Origin: an uncultured Myxococcales bacterium | GTDB taxonomy: Bacteria > Myxococcota_A > Polyangia > Polyangiales > Polyangiaceae | Length of the DNA stretch: 64,000 nucleotides | Direction of reading: 5' to 3' | NCBI GenBank assembly: GCA_937949945.1 | Contig: CALFEQ010000084.1 | Coordinates: 1 to 64,000, forward strand | Part shown: one piece after another, positions 22,442 to 32,400 of the stretch | How positions within the stretch are numbered: position 1 is the stretch's first letter | Layout of the letters: every line of letters begins with the position of its first letter | Translations under genes and position numbers: made by a program | Notes under the pieces: model-generated | Seen by the model: the letters and a program-made list of their open reading frames with translations, nothing else | What the model was told of the DNA's origin: nothing | Databases searched by the model: none

Positions 22442-23622
22442 TCCACGTCCTTCGACCGGGACGGTCGCGCGAGGATGCGAACCGCGTATTGTCCCTCGAC
22501 CTGCACGAGCTCTCCGCGTGCGATCTCGACCCCTCCGACGCGGAGGATGGCGGGATCGCCGAGCTTGCGGCCGAGCGTGATCACGTCTCCTGGAGAGAGG
22601 GCGGCCCATTGTCGCGCCTTCATCTCGACGGCGCCGAGCTCGACGCGGACGACGACGGGCGCGTCTTCGAGGACTTCGAGCGTGGGGTTGGGCTCTCCGG
22701 ACATCGGCGGCTCCGTACTCGCTCCCGCGTGGGGATCGTCCGGCGCGGCCGCTCGATCCCACGGAAGAGCCTCGACGGCCCCGGTTCGTAGCACGCTCCC
22801 TTCGGAGAGAACACCGGAGAGTCCGCGCTCCGCCGTCGGCGCGACGAGCCACACGGGCCCCAGGAGCTCGCCGCTTCGGACCTCGAGCCGGACCGCGGAT
22901 CGAGGAAGCACGAGCGCATCGCCGACCCGTAGGGAGCCGAGCTCGTTCCTGCCGACCTCGCACGTCGCGACGACGAGGGGAAGCGCGAGCGGAGCGTCGC
23001 CCATCGCCAGCAGCGCCTCGGTGGTCAGTCCGCTCGTGCCGCCCGTCGTCGAGAGCTCGCTCCTCGGCGCCGTCACGCGTGCGTCGTAGGCGTCCGCTCC
23101 GATCGACACGGCGAGCCACGCCGTCGCCACGCGGTGGTGGACGCCGGCGAGGTCGCGGACGAGCGCGGCGCCCGGGCCAGCCGCGACGACGCGGAGCGGG
23201 ACGCCGGCATGTGCCCTTCGCAGCGCCGCGTGGAGCACCGCCGCCAGCGCGCCGGCGATCTCCGGTGGTGCGGGGCGTGACGTGTCGGTCACGCGTGGAG
23301 CGCGCTGCCGGAGGGCGCGCGCGACGAGCCCGCTCGCGAGCGCGGGCTCGACGTCGACGACGACCGCGCGGCTCATCGCCGGTGCGTCGGCGGGCGCGAC
23401 GGCCACACCGATCGAGTCTCCTGGGATGCGCTCGATCTGGAGCGGAGCCACGCGAACGACGCGGATCCCGACGTCCTCGCCCACGAGCTCGGACAACGCG
23501 CCGGCGATCCGCTCGGTGTTCACCAGCGTGCGCGCGGTCTCTCGCATCTGCGCCATGCACGCGATCTCGTCACGCGAGAAGGCGGGCAGCGCAGCGTACG
23601 GAAACGGCTGCGGATGGCTCAT
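22438..23622 (-). CDS. SctQ/FliN-family protein with two SPOA domains
   Basis: 394 residues. The C-terminal 70 residues (VVVRVELGAVEMKARQWAAL...RGELVQVEGQYAVRIL) form a clear SPOA domain of the FliN/YscQ/HrcQ family. A second, weaker SPOA-like domain lies at about 215-290 (LGSLRVGDALVLPRSAVRLEV). This is the layout of SctQ, the cytoplasmic sorting-platform ring of type III secretion. The ATG at 23622 is chosen because it overlaps the methyltransferase stop (ATGA); an upstream extension is out of frame with anything conserved. No other secretion or flagellar genes are nearby, so this is an orphan. Confidence 0.75.
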   Translation of the reverse strand: MSHPQPFPYAALPAFSRDEIACMAQMRETARTLVNTERIAGALSELVGEDVGIRVVRVAPLQIERIPGDSIGVAVAPADAPAMSRAVVVDVEPALASGLVARALRQRAPRVTDTSRPAPPEIAGALAAVLHAALRRAHAGVPLRVVAAGPGAALVRDLAGVHHRVATAWLAVSIGADAYDARVTAPRSELSTTGGTSGLTTEALLAMGDAPLALPLVVATCEVGRNELGSLRVGDALVLPRSAVRLEVRSGELLGPVWLVAPTAERGLSGVLSEGSVLRTGAVEALPWDRAAAPDDPHAGASTEPPMSGEPNPTLEVLEDAPVVVRVELGAVEMKARQWAALSPGDVITLGRKLGDPAILRVGGVEIARGELVQVEGQYAVRILARPSRSKDVE

Positions 23623-24314
23623 CGAGGCTTGCGGAACGACAGCGTCCAGTGGCGATCGCTCGTCATGCTCACGCAGCCCGGCATTCCCAGCTCCGTCGCG
23701 ATCGCGCCGATTTCCTCGAGCGTCAGGGCGGCCTTGAGCGAGGCGCGGAAGAGGGCGCGCTGGTGCTCCCACGACGGCCGCGCTTTCGGATCCGCCGGCT
23801 CCTGTCCGCCGTAGAGCTCCACGAGCCGGTCGACGTCGGCGTCGGTTCGAGGCCGGGCGAGGTCCCGGACGAAGACGAGCCCTCCGGGGGCGGTCACGCG
23901 CAACATCTCCGCGATCGCGCCTTTGGGCTCCGGGATGTGGTGGATGATCGAGTTCGACACCGTCGTCGCGAACGCGCCGTCGGGGTACGGCATCGCCTTC
24001 GCGTCGACCTTCTCGATCATCACGCGATTCTGGAGCTGCGCGCGAACGAGGTTCTCCTTCGCGCGCTCCAGCATGTGCTCGGCGAGGTCGATGGCGACGA
24101 CGTGCACGTGCGGGGCGCGCCCGCAGAGCTCGATCGGGATGAGCGCGGTCCCCGTGCCGACGTCGAGCACGGACGGTCCGATCGGGCCCGCTGCGAGCAG
24201 GTCCTCGCAGAAGCGGGCATTCACTTCGCGATGATCCATCGCGTCGTAGTCGCGCGCCTCTTCGGGCGTATCCATGATCTCGGGCTCGAGGACTCGCTCG
24301 ATCTGCTGGCTCAT
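23619..24314 (-). CDS. class I SAM-dependent methyltransferase
   Basis: 231 residues. Motif I VLDVGTGTALIPIEL, the acidic end of beta-2 (VVAIDLAEHM), and NSIIHHIPEPKGAIAEMLRV with the post-motif GGLVFVRDL mark a Methyltransf_11/25-type enzyme. The longer frame extends far upstream through noise. The ATG at 24314 begins a natural N-terminus (MSQQIERVLEPEIMDTPEEA). First gene of an ATGA-coupled trio with the SPOA protein and a lipoprotein. The target is unknown. Confidence 0.88.
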   Translation of the reverse strand: MSQQIERVLEPEIMDTPEEARDYDAMDHREVNARFCEDLLAAGPIGPSVLDVGTGTALIPIELCGRAPHVHVVAIDLAEHMLERAKENLVRAQLQNRVMIEKVDAKAMPYPDGAFATTVSNSIIHHIPEPKGAIAEMLRVTAPGGLVFVRDLARPRTDADVDRLVELYGGQEPADPKARPSWEHQRALFRASLKAALTLEEIGAIATELGMPGCVSMTSDRHWTLSFRKPR

Positions 24315-24401
24315 CGGACCGACACGATCGCCCGTTCGGCGAGCCCTTCGCAAGACAAACGCCGAGGGCGGAGTCGGCGGGGATCTGGTATTTTGCGCGG
24401 G

Positions 24402-25040
24402 ATGAGTCGCGGTCGTTCCCATTTCCTGTCGCTCCTCCTCGCGATCGCCGTCCCCGCGGTCGCGCTCGCGCCCGTCGTCGCGGCGGGCGAGACCGCGAAG
24501 AAGCCTGCGGACGAAGGCGGAGAGAAGACCGACCGGTACGACCCCGACAACATCATCGCGATCAGCCAGTACATGGAGACGGTCGTGAAGGGGACCGAGC
24601 GCTTCGCGGCCAAGGACTACACGGGAGCGATCGACACCTTCAGGAAGGCCGTTCAGCTCGGGCCGAAGAAGGCCCTCGCCCACTACATGCTCGCGGAGGT
24701 GTACCTCCAGCAGAACAACCTCGGCGAGGCCGAGGCGGCGATCACGGCGGCGCTCGAGGCCACCGACACCAAGAAGGATCCGGCGATGCGCTCGCGCATC
24801 CTGTTCCTCGCGGCCGACATCCACGAGCGCCAGAAGCATTGGGACAAGGCGAAGGCCGCCTGGCAGGCCTACGCCGAGCACAACGCGAAGTTCGCCGACG
24901 CCGGGCATCCGCAGACGAGCGTGGAGCGGCTGAAGGTGATCCAGAGGATGATCGAGCTCGAGAAGGCGTACGCCGGCGTGCGGGAGCGGATCGCGGCGGA
25001 GAAGACGAAGGACGCGGGGAAGAGCACGCCGAAGAAGTAG
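24402..25040 (+). CDS. exported TPR repeat protein
   Basis: 212 residues. A signal peptide (about 1-30, LSLLLAIAVPAVALAPVVAAGE) is followed by tetratricopeptide repeats, e.g. FAAKDYTGAIDTFRKAVQLGPKKALAHYMLAEVYLQQNNLGEAEAAI at about 70-115. The C-terminus is Lys-rich. TPRs mediate protein-protein contacts; no catalytic domain is present. The ATG is exactly 7 bases after TATTTT (24389-24394), suggesting a leaderless transcript. Divergent from the methyltransferase operon. Confidence 0.85.
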   Translation: MSRGRSHFLSLLLAIAVPAVALAPVVAAGETAKKPADEGGEKTDRYDPDNIIAISQYMETVVKGTERFAAKDYTGAIDTFRKAVQLGPKKALAHYMLAEVYLQQNNLGEAEAAITAALEATDTKKDPAMRSRILFLAADIHERQKHWDKAKAAWQAYAEHNAKFADAGHPQTSVERLKVIQRMIELEKAYAGVRERIAAEKTKDAGKSTPKK

Positions 25041-25209
25041 GCGCTCGCTCGGGCACGCGGACGCGTCGCTTCCGCGCTAGACGAGCGCGCGTGCGTGCCG
25101 CGGTCGCTCGTGCCGCTGTCGCGTACGTGCGGGACGTCCGCCGCGCGGCGTGACGCATGCGCGCTCGTGGTTTGCGCATTGCTTCGACCTCCCCGTCGGA
25201 GGTGGAGCC

Positions 25210-26355
25210 ATGCACGCGTGCAAGCACGCGAGGCGAGCCATCGGCGCGATCCTCGTCGGAGCCCTCGGCGTGACCGCCTGTGCGCACGACACTTCCGACA
25301 CACGGCGCGAGCGCACGGCGTCGCGCGCCGAGCCGATCATCGGCGGCGCAGTGTCCGGTGCGGAGCAGGACGCCGTGGTCCTCCTGACCATGTACGCCGG
25401 CGATCACCTCAGCCAGCGCTGCACGGGGACGCTCGTCGCTCCGAACCTCGTGCTCACGGCGCGGCATTGCACGACGTTCAGCGAGGACACGAGCATCCAG
25501 TGCAACTCGGACGGCACGTCGAACGCGGGCGGGCTCTTCAAGGAGGACCGCGATCCGACGCAGATGTTCGTCTACACGGGCGCGGACGCCGCTGCGAGGG
25601 CGGACGTCCGCGGGCCGGCCGCCGCTCGCGGCACGCGGCTCGTCTACGACGAGAACGCGAAGACCATGTGCGGCGGCGACGTCGCGTTCATCGTCCTGGA
25701 TCGCCGCATCGCGAACGCGAAGACCGCTCCGATCCGGCTCGACCGCAATGCGCGCGTCGGAGAGACGCTCACGCTCGTCGGCTACGGCGTGACGGAAGAG
25801 GGCAAGGTCCCGGACGTCCGCCTCGTCCGCGACTCGACGGTCACGGACGTCGGACCGAGCGCGCGCTACGGTCTGACCGTCAGCGAGTACACGATCGGAG
25901 AGGGACACTGCCGCGGCGACAGCGGCGGTCCCGCGTTCGATGCCAGCGGCGCCGTCATCGGCGTTCTGTCGCGTGGCGGCGGCGGCTCGACACCCACGCC
26001 CGAGCTCGCGCAGGGCTGCGTGGGCCCCGACGCGGTCAGCATCCACACGAACCTGCACACGATGCGCGCGCTCGTCGCTCGGGCCTTCGAGCTCTCGGGC
26101 AACCGGCTCGACGCCCCGCCACCCGTGCCGAGCGATACCGTGGTCGCTCCGAGCGCGCACGAGGACTACGAGCCTCCGAAGGAGCGGGGCGGCGACGTCG
26201 AGGAGGAGGAGCACGTCGAGCCTCCGGCCGGGCAGGAACGCCATCCGGTCGACTCCGGGTGCCACTCGTCGTCTCGGTCCGAGCTGCCCGACGAGGCCAT
26301 CCTTGCGCTCGTGGCCCTGGTCTTCCTCTCGGCCCGAGCACGTCGCCACTCCTGA
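25210..26355 (+). CDS. secreted trypsin-like serine protease with MYXO-CTERM-type tail
   Basis: 381 residues from the ATG at 25210, which has a GGAGGTGGAG ribosome site and a lipoprotein-type signal (GALGVTAC). The S1 chymotrypsin-fold domain has His86 (TARHC), Asp157 (GGDVAF) and Ser238 (GDSGGP). A Pro/Glu-rich linker (about 300-345) leads to SGCHSS, a hydrophobic stretch and a basic end (SARARRHS), matching the Cys-helix-Arg plan of MYXO-CTERM sorting signals. Having a lipobox-like N-terminus as well as this tail is notable. Likely displayed on the cell surface or released; substrate unknown. Confidence 0.87.
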   Translation: MHACKHARRAIGAILVGALGVTACAHDTSDTRRERTASRAEPIIGGAVSGAEQDAVVLLTMYAGDHLSQRCTGTLVAPNLVLTARHCTTFSEDTSIQCNSDGTSNAGGLFKEDRDPTQMFVYTGADAAARADVRGPAAARGTRLVYDENAKTMCGGDVAFIVLDRRIANAKTAPIRLDRNARVGETLTLVGYGVTEEGKVPDVRLVRDSTVTDVGPSARYGLTVSEYTIGEGHCRGDSGGPAFDASGAVIGVLSRGGGGSTPTPELAQGCVGPDAVSIHTNLHTMRALVARAFELSGNRLDAPPPVPSDTVVAPSAHEDYEPPKERGGDVEEEEHVEPPAGQERHPVDSGCHSSSRSELPDEAILALVALVFLSARARRHS

Positions 26356-26603
26356 GCAGCCCGACGAGCCAGATTCGAATCGCCCGGCACGCACGTCTCC
26401 GGGCTCGCCGGCGTCGGAGACCGCGCACATCCCGCTGAACTGTGCGAGCACGTAGCGGGTCGGCCCACGACGAGGGCCTCCGAATTTTGCGCAGATTGCG
26501 CAACGTTACGGACGCCTACATTGCCCTCGATGGATCGCTCGTTCCGGCGAACCACCCCTGCGGGAGCACGGAAATCCACTCCAGCCGCAAAATTACGCTC
26601 TGG

Positions 26604-26609
26604 TAGAAC
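26604..26609 (+). promoter_or_regulatory. candidate -10 box (TAGAAC) of the FGE/DUF5648 lipoprotein gene
   Basis: TAGAAC at 26604-26609 is the only good -10-like hexamer before this gene. It lies too close to the TTG at 26612 to serve it, so translation more likely begins at the GTG at 26630. No convincing -35 is seen. Confidence 0.3.
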
Positions 26610-26629
26610 GCTTGCAGTGGCCCGCGGTC

Positions 26630-28285
26630 GTGGGTCGCTATCAACTCCTCGGGGCTCTCTCTCTCCTCTCCATCTCCTCGCTGGTCGTGGCGTGCGATTC
26701 GATCGAGCTCGATTCGTCGCGGCTTCGGCCTCGCTACTCGAGCGCCGTCGTCGATCAAGCGCGAGCCGACGACGAGTGTGCGCCTGGCAATGCACCGAAC
26801 GCCGACGACGATCCGAACGCGGCGTGCGCCGAGCTCGTCGCGCCGGTTCTTCCCGATCTCACCGGCGGCGAGAACGTCGGCACGTCGTCGATGCCGACCG
26901 TGACGTTCGGGACGAGCACGCAGAACTTGAAGGGTGTCGTCGCCGACGACGGTGCCGATCGCCCGAGCTGTCGCGGGAGGACCGGACCGGGGATCACGAC
27001 GTGTGGTCCGAACCAGGACGAGAACTGCTGTCGCTCGGCCGTGGTGCCTGGCGGCAAGGCCGGTGGAATCGAGGTGAGCACGTACGATCTCGGCGTCTAC
27101 GAGGTCACCGTCGGTCGCTTCGAGGTCTTCGTCGAGACCTTCGGTGGCAATCTGCGTGGCGCTGCCGAGAGCGGTGCCATCCCGGGCATCTCGCCGAAGC
27201 ACGCGGCGCAGCTTCCCGCGGATCGCGCCACCCTCGACGACGTGATGGGCCCGTCGTGCAAAGCACGGAGCGACATCGAGAACTACGGCGCGCGTACGTG
27301 GCCGTCGCCTCAGATCACCGAGGTCGTCGACCGCCTGATGTCCGACGACAACGAGCGGGCCGCGGACATCCGCGCCGACGCACGACCGGACCGGCTCCGC
27401 ATGAAGCCCGTCAACTGCGTCACGTATTACATGGCCGAGGCGTTCTGCAAATGGGACGGCGGCCGCCTTCCCACGAACGACGAGTGGCTGTGGGCCGCGA
27501 TGGGCGGTGACGAGCTTCGCCCTTATCCCTGGAAGGGCGAGCGGACGCCCGACAAGCTCGTGACCGACTTCAACAAGGACACGATGTCGTTCACGTACCC
27601 GGAGGACTTCCCGTGGTTCGGCAACGGGATGAACGCGTACCACATCGCGCCGCCGGGGCAGAAGCCTGCGGGCGCGGCGCGCTGGGGCCACATGGACATG
27701 GCGGGCAACGTGCTCGAGTTCATGGCCGACGAGACGGCCGAAGGACGAGGGATCGTTCGCGGCGGCTCGTGGGAAGGGCACGGGGACAGGAACGATCGGG
27801 CGCACTTGAACTACCGCTTCGATCGCACCTACGGAGCGCTGGGTTTCCGCTGTGCGTACGGCGCAGCGCCGGAGGCGCCTCCGAAGCTGTTCCCCACGGT
27901 CCCCGTGTTCCGCGCGTACAACGCGAAGAAGGGGGATTACATGATGGGAACGGATCGCAACGACATCGGAAAGAACTACGTCGACGAGGGCCGCCAGTTC
28001 TTCATCCTCGAATACGCTCCTCCGTCGGACGGTGCCCCGCTCGTTCGCTGCGCGAAGGACGGCTACAACTACCTGTCGAACGATCCGAAGTGCGGCGGGG
28101 ACAAGTCGAAGGGGCAGATCGGCTGGGTGTCGAAGAAGCCGTTCGACGGCAGCCATCGGCTCTACCGTTGCCGTGACCCGAAAGGCAACGCGCGGCTCGC
28201 GACGACGAAGTGGACCGAATGCGAGAAGCGTGGCTTCGTCGGAGACGGTCACCTCGGATACGTCTCACGGGAGAAGCTCAAGTGA
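26630..28285 (+). CDS. lipoprotein with FGE-sulfatase (SUMF1) domain and DUF5648-like C-terminus
   Basis: 551 residues from the GTG at 26630 (a TTG at 26612 is the alternative). The lipobox SSLVVAC gives a lipidated protein. A Cys-containing linker is followed by an FGE/SUMF1-fold domain (about 140-395) with the typical EVTVGRFEVF, GGRLPTNDEWLWAA, HMDMAGNVLEF, IVRGGSWEG and GFRCAYG. The last 130 residues (VFRAYNAKKGDYMMGTDRND...) resemble DUF5648, often found on secreted proteins. Many FGE-fold proteins only bind ligands, so enzyme activity is not assumed. A 13-bp hairpin follows the gene. Confidence 0.82.
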   Translation: MGRYQLLGALSLLSISSLVVACDSIELDSSRLRPRYSSAVVDQARADDECAPGNAPNADDDPNAACAELVAPVLPDLTGGENVGTSSMPTVTFGTSTQNLKGVVADDGADRPSCRGRTGPGITTCGPNQDENCCRSAVVPGGKAGGIEVSTYDLGVYEVTVGRFEVFVETFGGNLRGAAESGAIPGISPKHAAQLPADRATLDDVMGPSCKARSDIENYGARTWPSPQITEVVDRLMSDDNERAADIRADARPDRLRMKPVNCVTYYMAEAFCKWDGGRLPTNDEWLWAAMGGDELRPYPWKGERTPDKLVTDFNKDTMSFTYPEDFPWFGNGMNAYHIAPPGQKPAGAARWGHMDMAGNVLEFMADETAEGRGIVRGGSWEGHGDRNDRAHLNYRFDRTYGALGFRCAYGAAPEAPPKLFPTVPVFRAYNAKKGDYMMGTDRNDIGKNYVDEGRQFFILEYAPPSDGAPLVRCAKDGYNYLSNDPKCGGDKSKGQIGWVSKKPFDGSHRLYRCRDPKGNARLATTKWTECEKRGFVGDGHLGYVSREKLK

Positions 28286-28325
28286 GCGCTTTCGCTCGCG
28301 ACCTCGTCGGAAACGCGTGATCGAT

Positions 28326-28361
28326 GGCGGCACGACGGCAGTTCCCCTCCGTCGTGCCGCC
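28326..28361 (+). terminator. 13-bp perfect hairpin after the FGE/DUF5648 gene
   Basis: GGCGGCACGACGG (28326-28338) and CCGTCGTGCCGCC (28349-28361) pair perfectly around a 10-base loop, 41 bases past the stop. It is very stable but has no U tract. A small hairpin also sits at the stop codon itself. Confidence 0.55.
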
Positions 28362-28504
28362 GTCGCGCTGGAGGCGCCAGCCGCATGCACCTCGCCTCAC
28401 CTTCCGAGCGGTCGCCCCACCCATCTCGGTGCCGAATCGATCGAACCGACGTCGTTCATCTAAACTGAGAGGCGTCCGGTCGTGCGGACGGAAGGGGCGC
28501 GCTC

Positions 28505-29425
28505 ATGTCGATTCGTCGCGCTTGTGGCGTTGCGGTCTCGTCCGCTCTCGTGGCTTGTGGATTGACGGTCGCGCACGTCGAGTCGGATCCCGAGCCGGTT
28601 TCGAGTCGAGATGGCGGCCCGTCGACCGACGTGCCGGCACCGGACTCGGAAGGCGGCGCTTCGGGTGACGGCGGAAGCGGAACGGGTGTCGACGGCGGCG
28701 TGTCGGGCGTCGACGGCGGTACACCGATCGTCGACAGTGGAGTGACCGATGGGCCGCCCATCACCAAGGACGCGAACGGCTGCCCGAGCGGACGCGGGCC
28801 GGCCATGGTCAAAGTCGGAAGCGTCTGCATCGACACGACGGCGGTGACGGTCGCGCAGTACACCGTCTTCCTGGAGCGCAACCCGAGCAACGCGACGAGC
28901 GTGCCGCAATGCGAGAGCGACGCCACGCACCAGCCCGGCGTGTGGCCACAGAGCGGTGCCGACAAACCCGTGGTCTGGGTCGACTGGTGCGACGCAGATG
29001 CGTTCTGCAGGTGGGCGGGCAAGCAGCTCTGCGGGAACGCCACGGGCGGCGTGCTCCGGGAAGACGAATGGAAGAGCCCCGACGCGAACCCGTGGTACGC
29101 AGCCTGTTCCAACTTCGGCGAGCGCGCGTTCCCCTATGGGAACAGTCACGACTCCACCGCCTGTAACGTCAACACCAACGGCGCGAGCCTCGCCGACGTG
29201 CATGCGTTCCCGAGCTGCAGGGGCGGGGCGCATCCGAGCCTCGCCCAGATGCTCGGAAACGTCCACGAGCACGTGAACGCTTGCAGCGGGAACGACTGCA
29301 TCGCAGCGGGATCGTCGTTCAAGAGCAGGAGCACTCCTCCCCCGGATTGTTCCTTCGTCCTCGACGTGAGTCGGACGTCCCGCTTCGACGACATGGGCAT
29401 CCGCTGCTGCGCCTACGTGCAGTGA
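28505..29425 (+). CDS. lipoprotein with FGE/SUMF1-like domain
   Basis: 306 residues. The signal ends in a lipobox (SSALVAC, Cys18). An Asp/Gly/Ser linker (about 30-90, many SGxDGG units) is followed by an FGE-like domain from about 100: MVKVGSVCIDTTAVTVAQYTVFL, VDWCDADAFCRWAGKQLCG and a GIRCCAY ending. The domain is shorter than in true FGE and rich in Cys. It follows another FGE-fold gene on the same strand, with its own upstream hexamer TAAACT and a GGAAGGGG ribosome site. Probably a surface lipoprotein; ligand unknown. Confidence 0.82.
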   Translation: MSIRRACGVAVSSALVACGLTVAHVESDPEPVSSRDGGPSTDVPAPDSEGGASGDGGSGTGVDGGVSGVDGGTPIVDSGVTDGPPITKDANGCPSGRGPAMVKVGSVCIDTTAVTVAQYTVFLERNPSNATSVPQCESDATHQPGVWPQSGADKPVVWVDWCDADAFCRWAGKQLCGNATGGVLREDEWKSPDANPWYAACSNFGERAFPYGNSHDSTACNVNTNGASLADVHAFPSCRGGAHPSLAQMLGNVHEHVNACSGNDCIAAGSSFKSRSTPPPDCSFVLDVSRTSRFDDMGIRCCAYVQ

Positions 29426-29462
29426 CGGCGCGAGCGATGTCCTTCCCTCGCAGCTCGCGCAC

Positions 29463-32400
29463 TCAGTTCCCGATCGCGATCTCGCGCGCGAGGAGCTGAT
29501 CGGCGGACTGCGTGAAGGCGACGAAGCGCGCGTACTCGGCGCCCGGCTGCACGCGGCCGGCCGGGATGTCGATGACGCGCCGGAGCTTGATCGCGTTTCC
29601 TTCGACGGTGTCCTTCACGACGACGGAGCGATCGCCGTCGCGGAGCTCTCCGCCCGGGAGGGACGCCGGCAGGCGCATCGTCGAAGGGGTGATGATCTGG
29701 AACGAGACCTCCACGTGCGACGAGGCGCCGAGCAAGAGCGGCGTCTGTCGCTGCGGAAGCGACGCGACCTGCGCGATGTCGACCGCGAAGAGCCGCTTGA
29801 TGAGCAGCTTGCCGCCGACGTTGCGCGCGAGCTGCGGCACCTCGGCCTTCATCTTGAGGACGAGCGGCGCGGCGAGGTCGTCCTTGTTCTCCATCCGGAG
29901 CTCCTTGAGCCGCGCGCCCGGGAGGTGGTTCGCGAGCAGGCGTGTCTCGACGAACTCGCTGCGCTTGCTCTCCGCGACGCGGTCGAACAGCGCGCGCAGG
30001 CCGATGCCCATGCGGCCGTCGTACGACTGCTGGAGCTCCACGGTCGCGGAGCCGTCCTCCTTGAGGAATGCCTTGCCCTCGATGAGGACGCCGTCGGCGG
30101 CGCCGAGCGTCGGCGTCGTCGTGCGCGGCGTGCCCGGGACGAGGCGGATGGCGGGCTGTCCGCGGAGCTCGGCGGGGACGTAGCCGAACGGCGCGAACTT
30201 GTCGCGCACCGTGAGCCAGCGCTCCTTGCCGTCGTCGATCTCGATGCGCGCCACGACGTTGTCGTAGTTCTCGACCTCGCTCATCTTGCCTGCGGGCGGC
30301 ATCGCGATGCGGCTCTTCACGAGGGCGAGCTCGGCCTTCATGTCGAGCAGGCGCATCAAGTAGAAGAACGCCGCCTGCCGCGAGCCGGCCCGACCGGTAA
30401 TGACGCGACGGCCGTCCGTCTCGGGGCCGTCCTGCACGGTGTCGCCGACGAACTTGTAGATGGCGCGCGCGCGATCGTCCTTCCTCGGCGGCACGTCCTT
30501 GACGATCTCGCGAGCGACCTTGACGAGCCGCGGATCGAGCGGCGTCTCCTCGCTCGCCGCGTCGACGTAACGGAGGAGCGTGTCCTCGAGCGTGATGCCC
30601 CAGCCGACGCGCACGCTCGGGAGGAACTCGCGCGGGTTCGGCGCGTCCGGCTCCTGCGGAGCGGGCGGGCTCTCGTCGACGCGCCAGCGGCGCTCGACGA
30701 AGGGGCCCTTCTCCGTGATCTTCGGCTCCGGCACCTGGCCGACCGTCTCGATCTCCACCGGTCGGTCCTTCGGCGTGATGACGATGAACTCGGAGCGCCA
30801 GTAGCCCTTGTCCGCCTCGCGGAAGAACCAGTGCGGTCCGCGGTAACGCTTTCCCTTCGAGCCGTCGCTCGGGAACGCGGTGATGTGCTCCATCTCGAAG
30901 TAGTCGCCGACTTCGAGGTGCGGCATCGTCAGAGTCGGCTTTCCGGCCACCGGCTCGGGCTCGAGGATCGTCCCGTCCGGCTTGATGACGCGGAAGCGGA
31001 GCACGAGGCCGTCCGGCATCTTCTGCTCGGCCTCCTTGTCGACGGCTTCCTGCGACTGCATGCGGATGATCTCGTGCTCGAGCATCTCGCTCGAGCCGTC
31101 CGAGTGGACCCACACCGCCGCGTAATCGAGGATGCGGGCGGCGTTGCCGTCCATGTGCTTGCCGGACTTCTCCCACGCCTCGAACTCGCGAATGACCTTC
31201 AGGCCGTCGACGCGGTACGGCTCGAGCAGGCTCGCGCCTTCGAGGAGCTCGACCGCCTCGCGGATCTCGATGCCCTTCGCGCCCGCCTGGAGCGCCGCGG
31301 CGAGCGCGCGGCGGAGCGCTGTCGTGTCGCCTTGCGCATAGGCGTGGTCCGCGAGCCGGAATCGCGCCTGCACGTCCGCCGGGTTCTTCGCGAGCGCCTT
31401 CTCGAGCTGCTCGGCGGCGGCGCTCGGATCGCCCGCGCGCATGAGGACGTCGGCGATCCGAGCGGCGATCTCCTTTCGATCGGGACGGCGCTTCTCGAGG
31501 CGCCTGAGCTCGGCGATCGCGGCCTTCCAGTCGCGACGCGCGAGCGCGCGATCGAGATCGACCTCGGCGTCCGGATCGAGCTGCTTGATGCGCGCGGCGA
31601 CCTTGTCCGCCTCCTCGAGCGCGCCGTCGTCCTCGAGCGCGCCGAGGTAGAGCGCGAGCGCGTCGCGATCGTCCGGGAACCTCTCCGCCAGCGCCTTCGC
31701 GGCGCGCATCCGCTCGGCGCGCCAGCCGAGGCGCCCGTAGAGGCGCGTGAGCTGCTCGGCGATCTGCGGCACGCCGGGGAGATCGGCGGCGAGCTCCTTC
31801 AGCGGCTCCACCGCCTCGACGAGGCCTCGCTGCTCGGCGTCGTCGAGGAGCAGCCAGGCGCGCGCGTACCAGAGGCCGGGGTCCGCGGCGTACGCGCGCG
31901 AGTAGAGCTCCTTCTCGTTGATGCGCCGGACCTGCTCGGGGAACGCCACGTCACCGCGGGCGTACTGCGCGGCGAGCAGCAGCGCGACGGGGGCGGCCTC
32001 CTTCGGCTCGACGAGATCCTGCATGAGCGTCGAGGCGACGTCCGAGAGACCGTCGACCCACGCGGCGTGCGCGGCGAGCGCCTTGACGAGCGCGCTCTCG
32101 TCGAGCGGACGACCCGCGGCGGCGTCCGCGACGATGCGCGAGATCGGGTTCGGATCGGGGAGGATCTCGGGGCGGCCGATGCCGTACGGCTTCGACGCGT
32201 CGGTGTCCGTCGGGAGGTTCGCGGCGGTGCCGTCGAGGTTCATCAGGCGCACCGAGGCGGCGTCGCTCATGAGCCGCGCGAGGACGCGGTGCCGCCCCTT
32301 CGGTACGCGGATCGCGCCTCCGAAGCGCTGCCAGACGCCCCACTCGCGGAGATCGCGTTCGACCACGAGGACGTCGTCGACCCAGACCGCGACCGCGCCC

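Noticed and set aside
22438..23772. Longer start for the SPOA protein
   Set aside because: The extra 50 residues are low-quality, and the ATG at 23622 overlaps the upstream stop as ATGA, the same style as the next junction.
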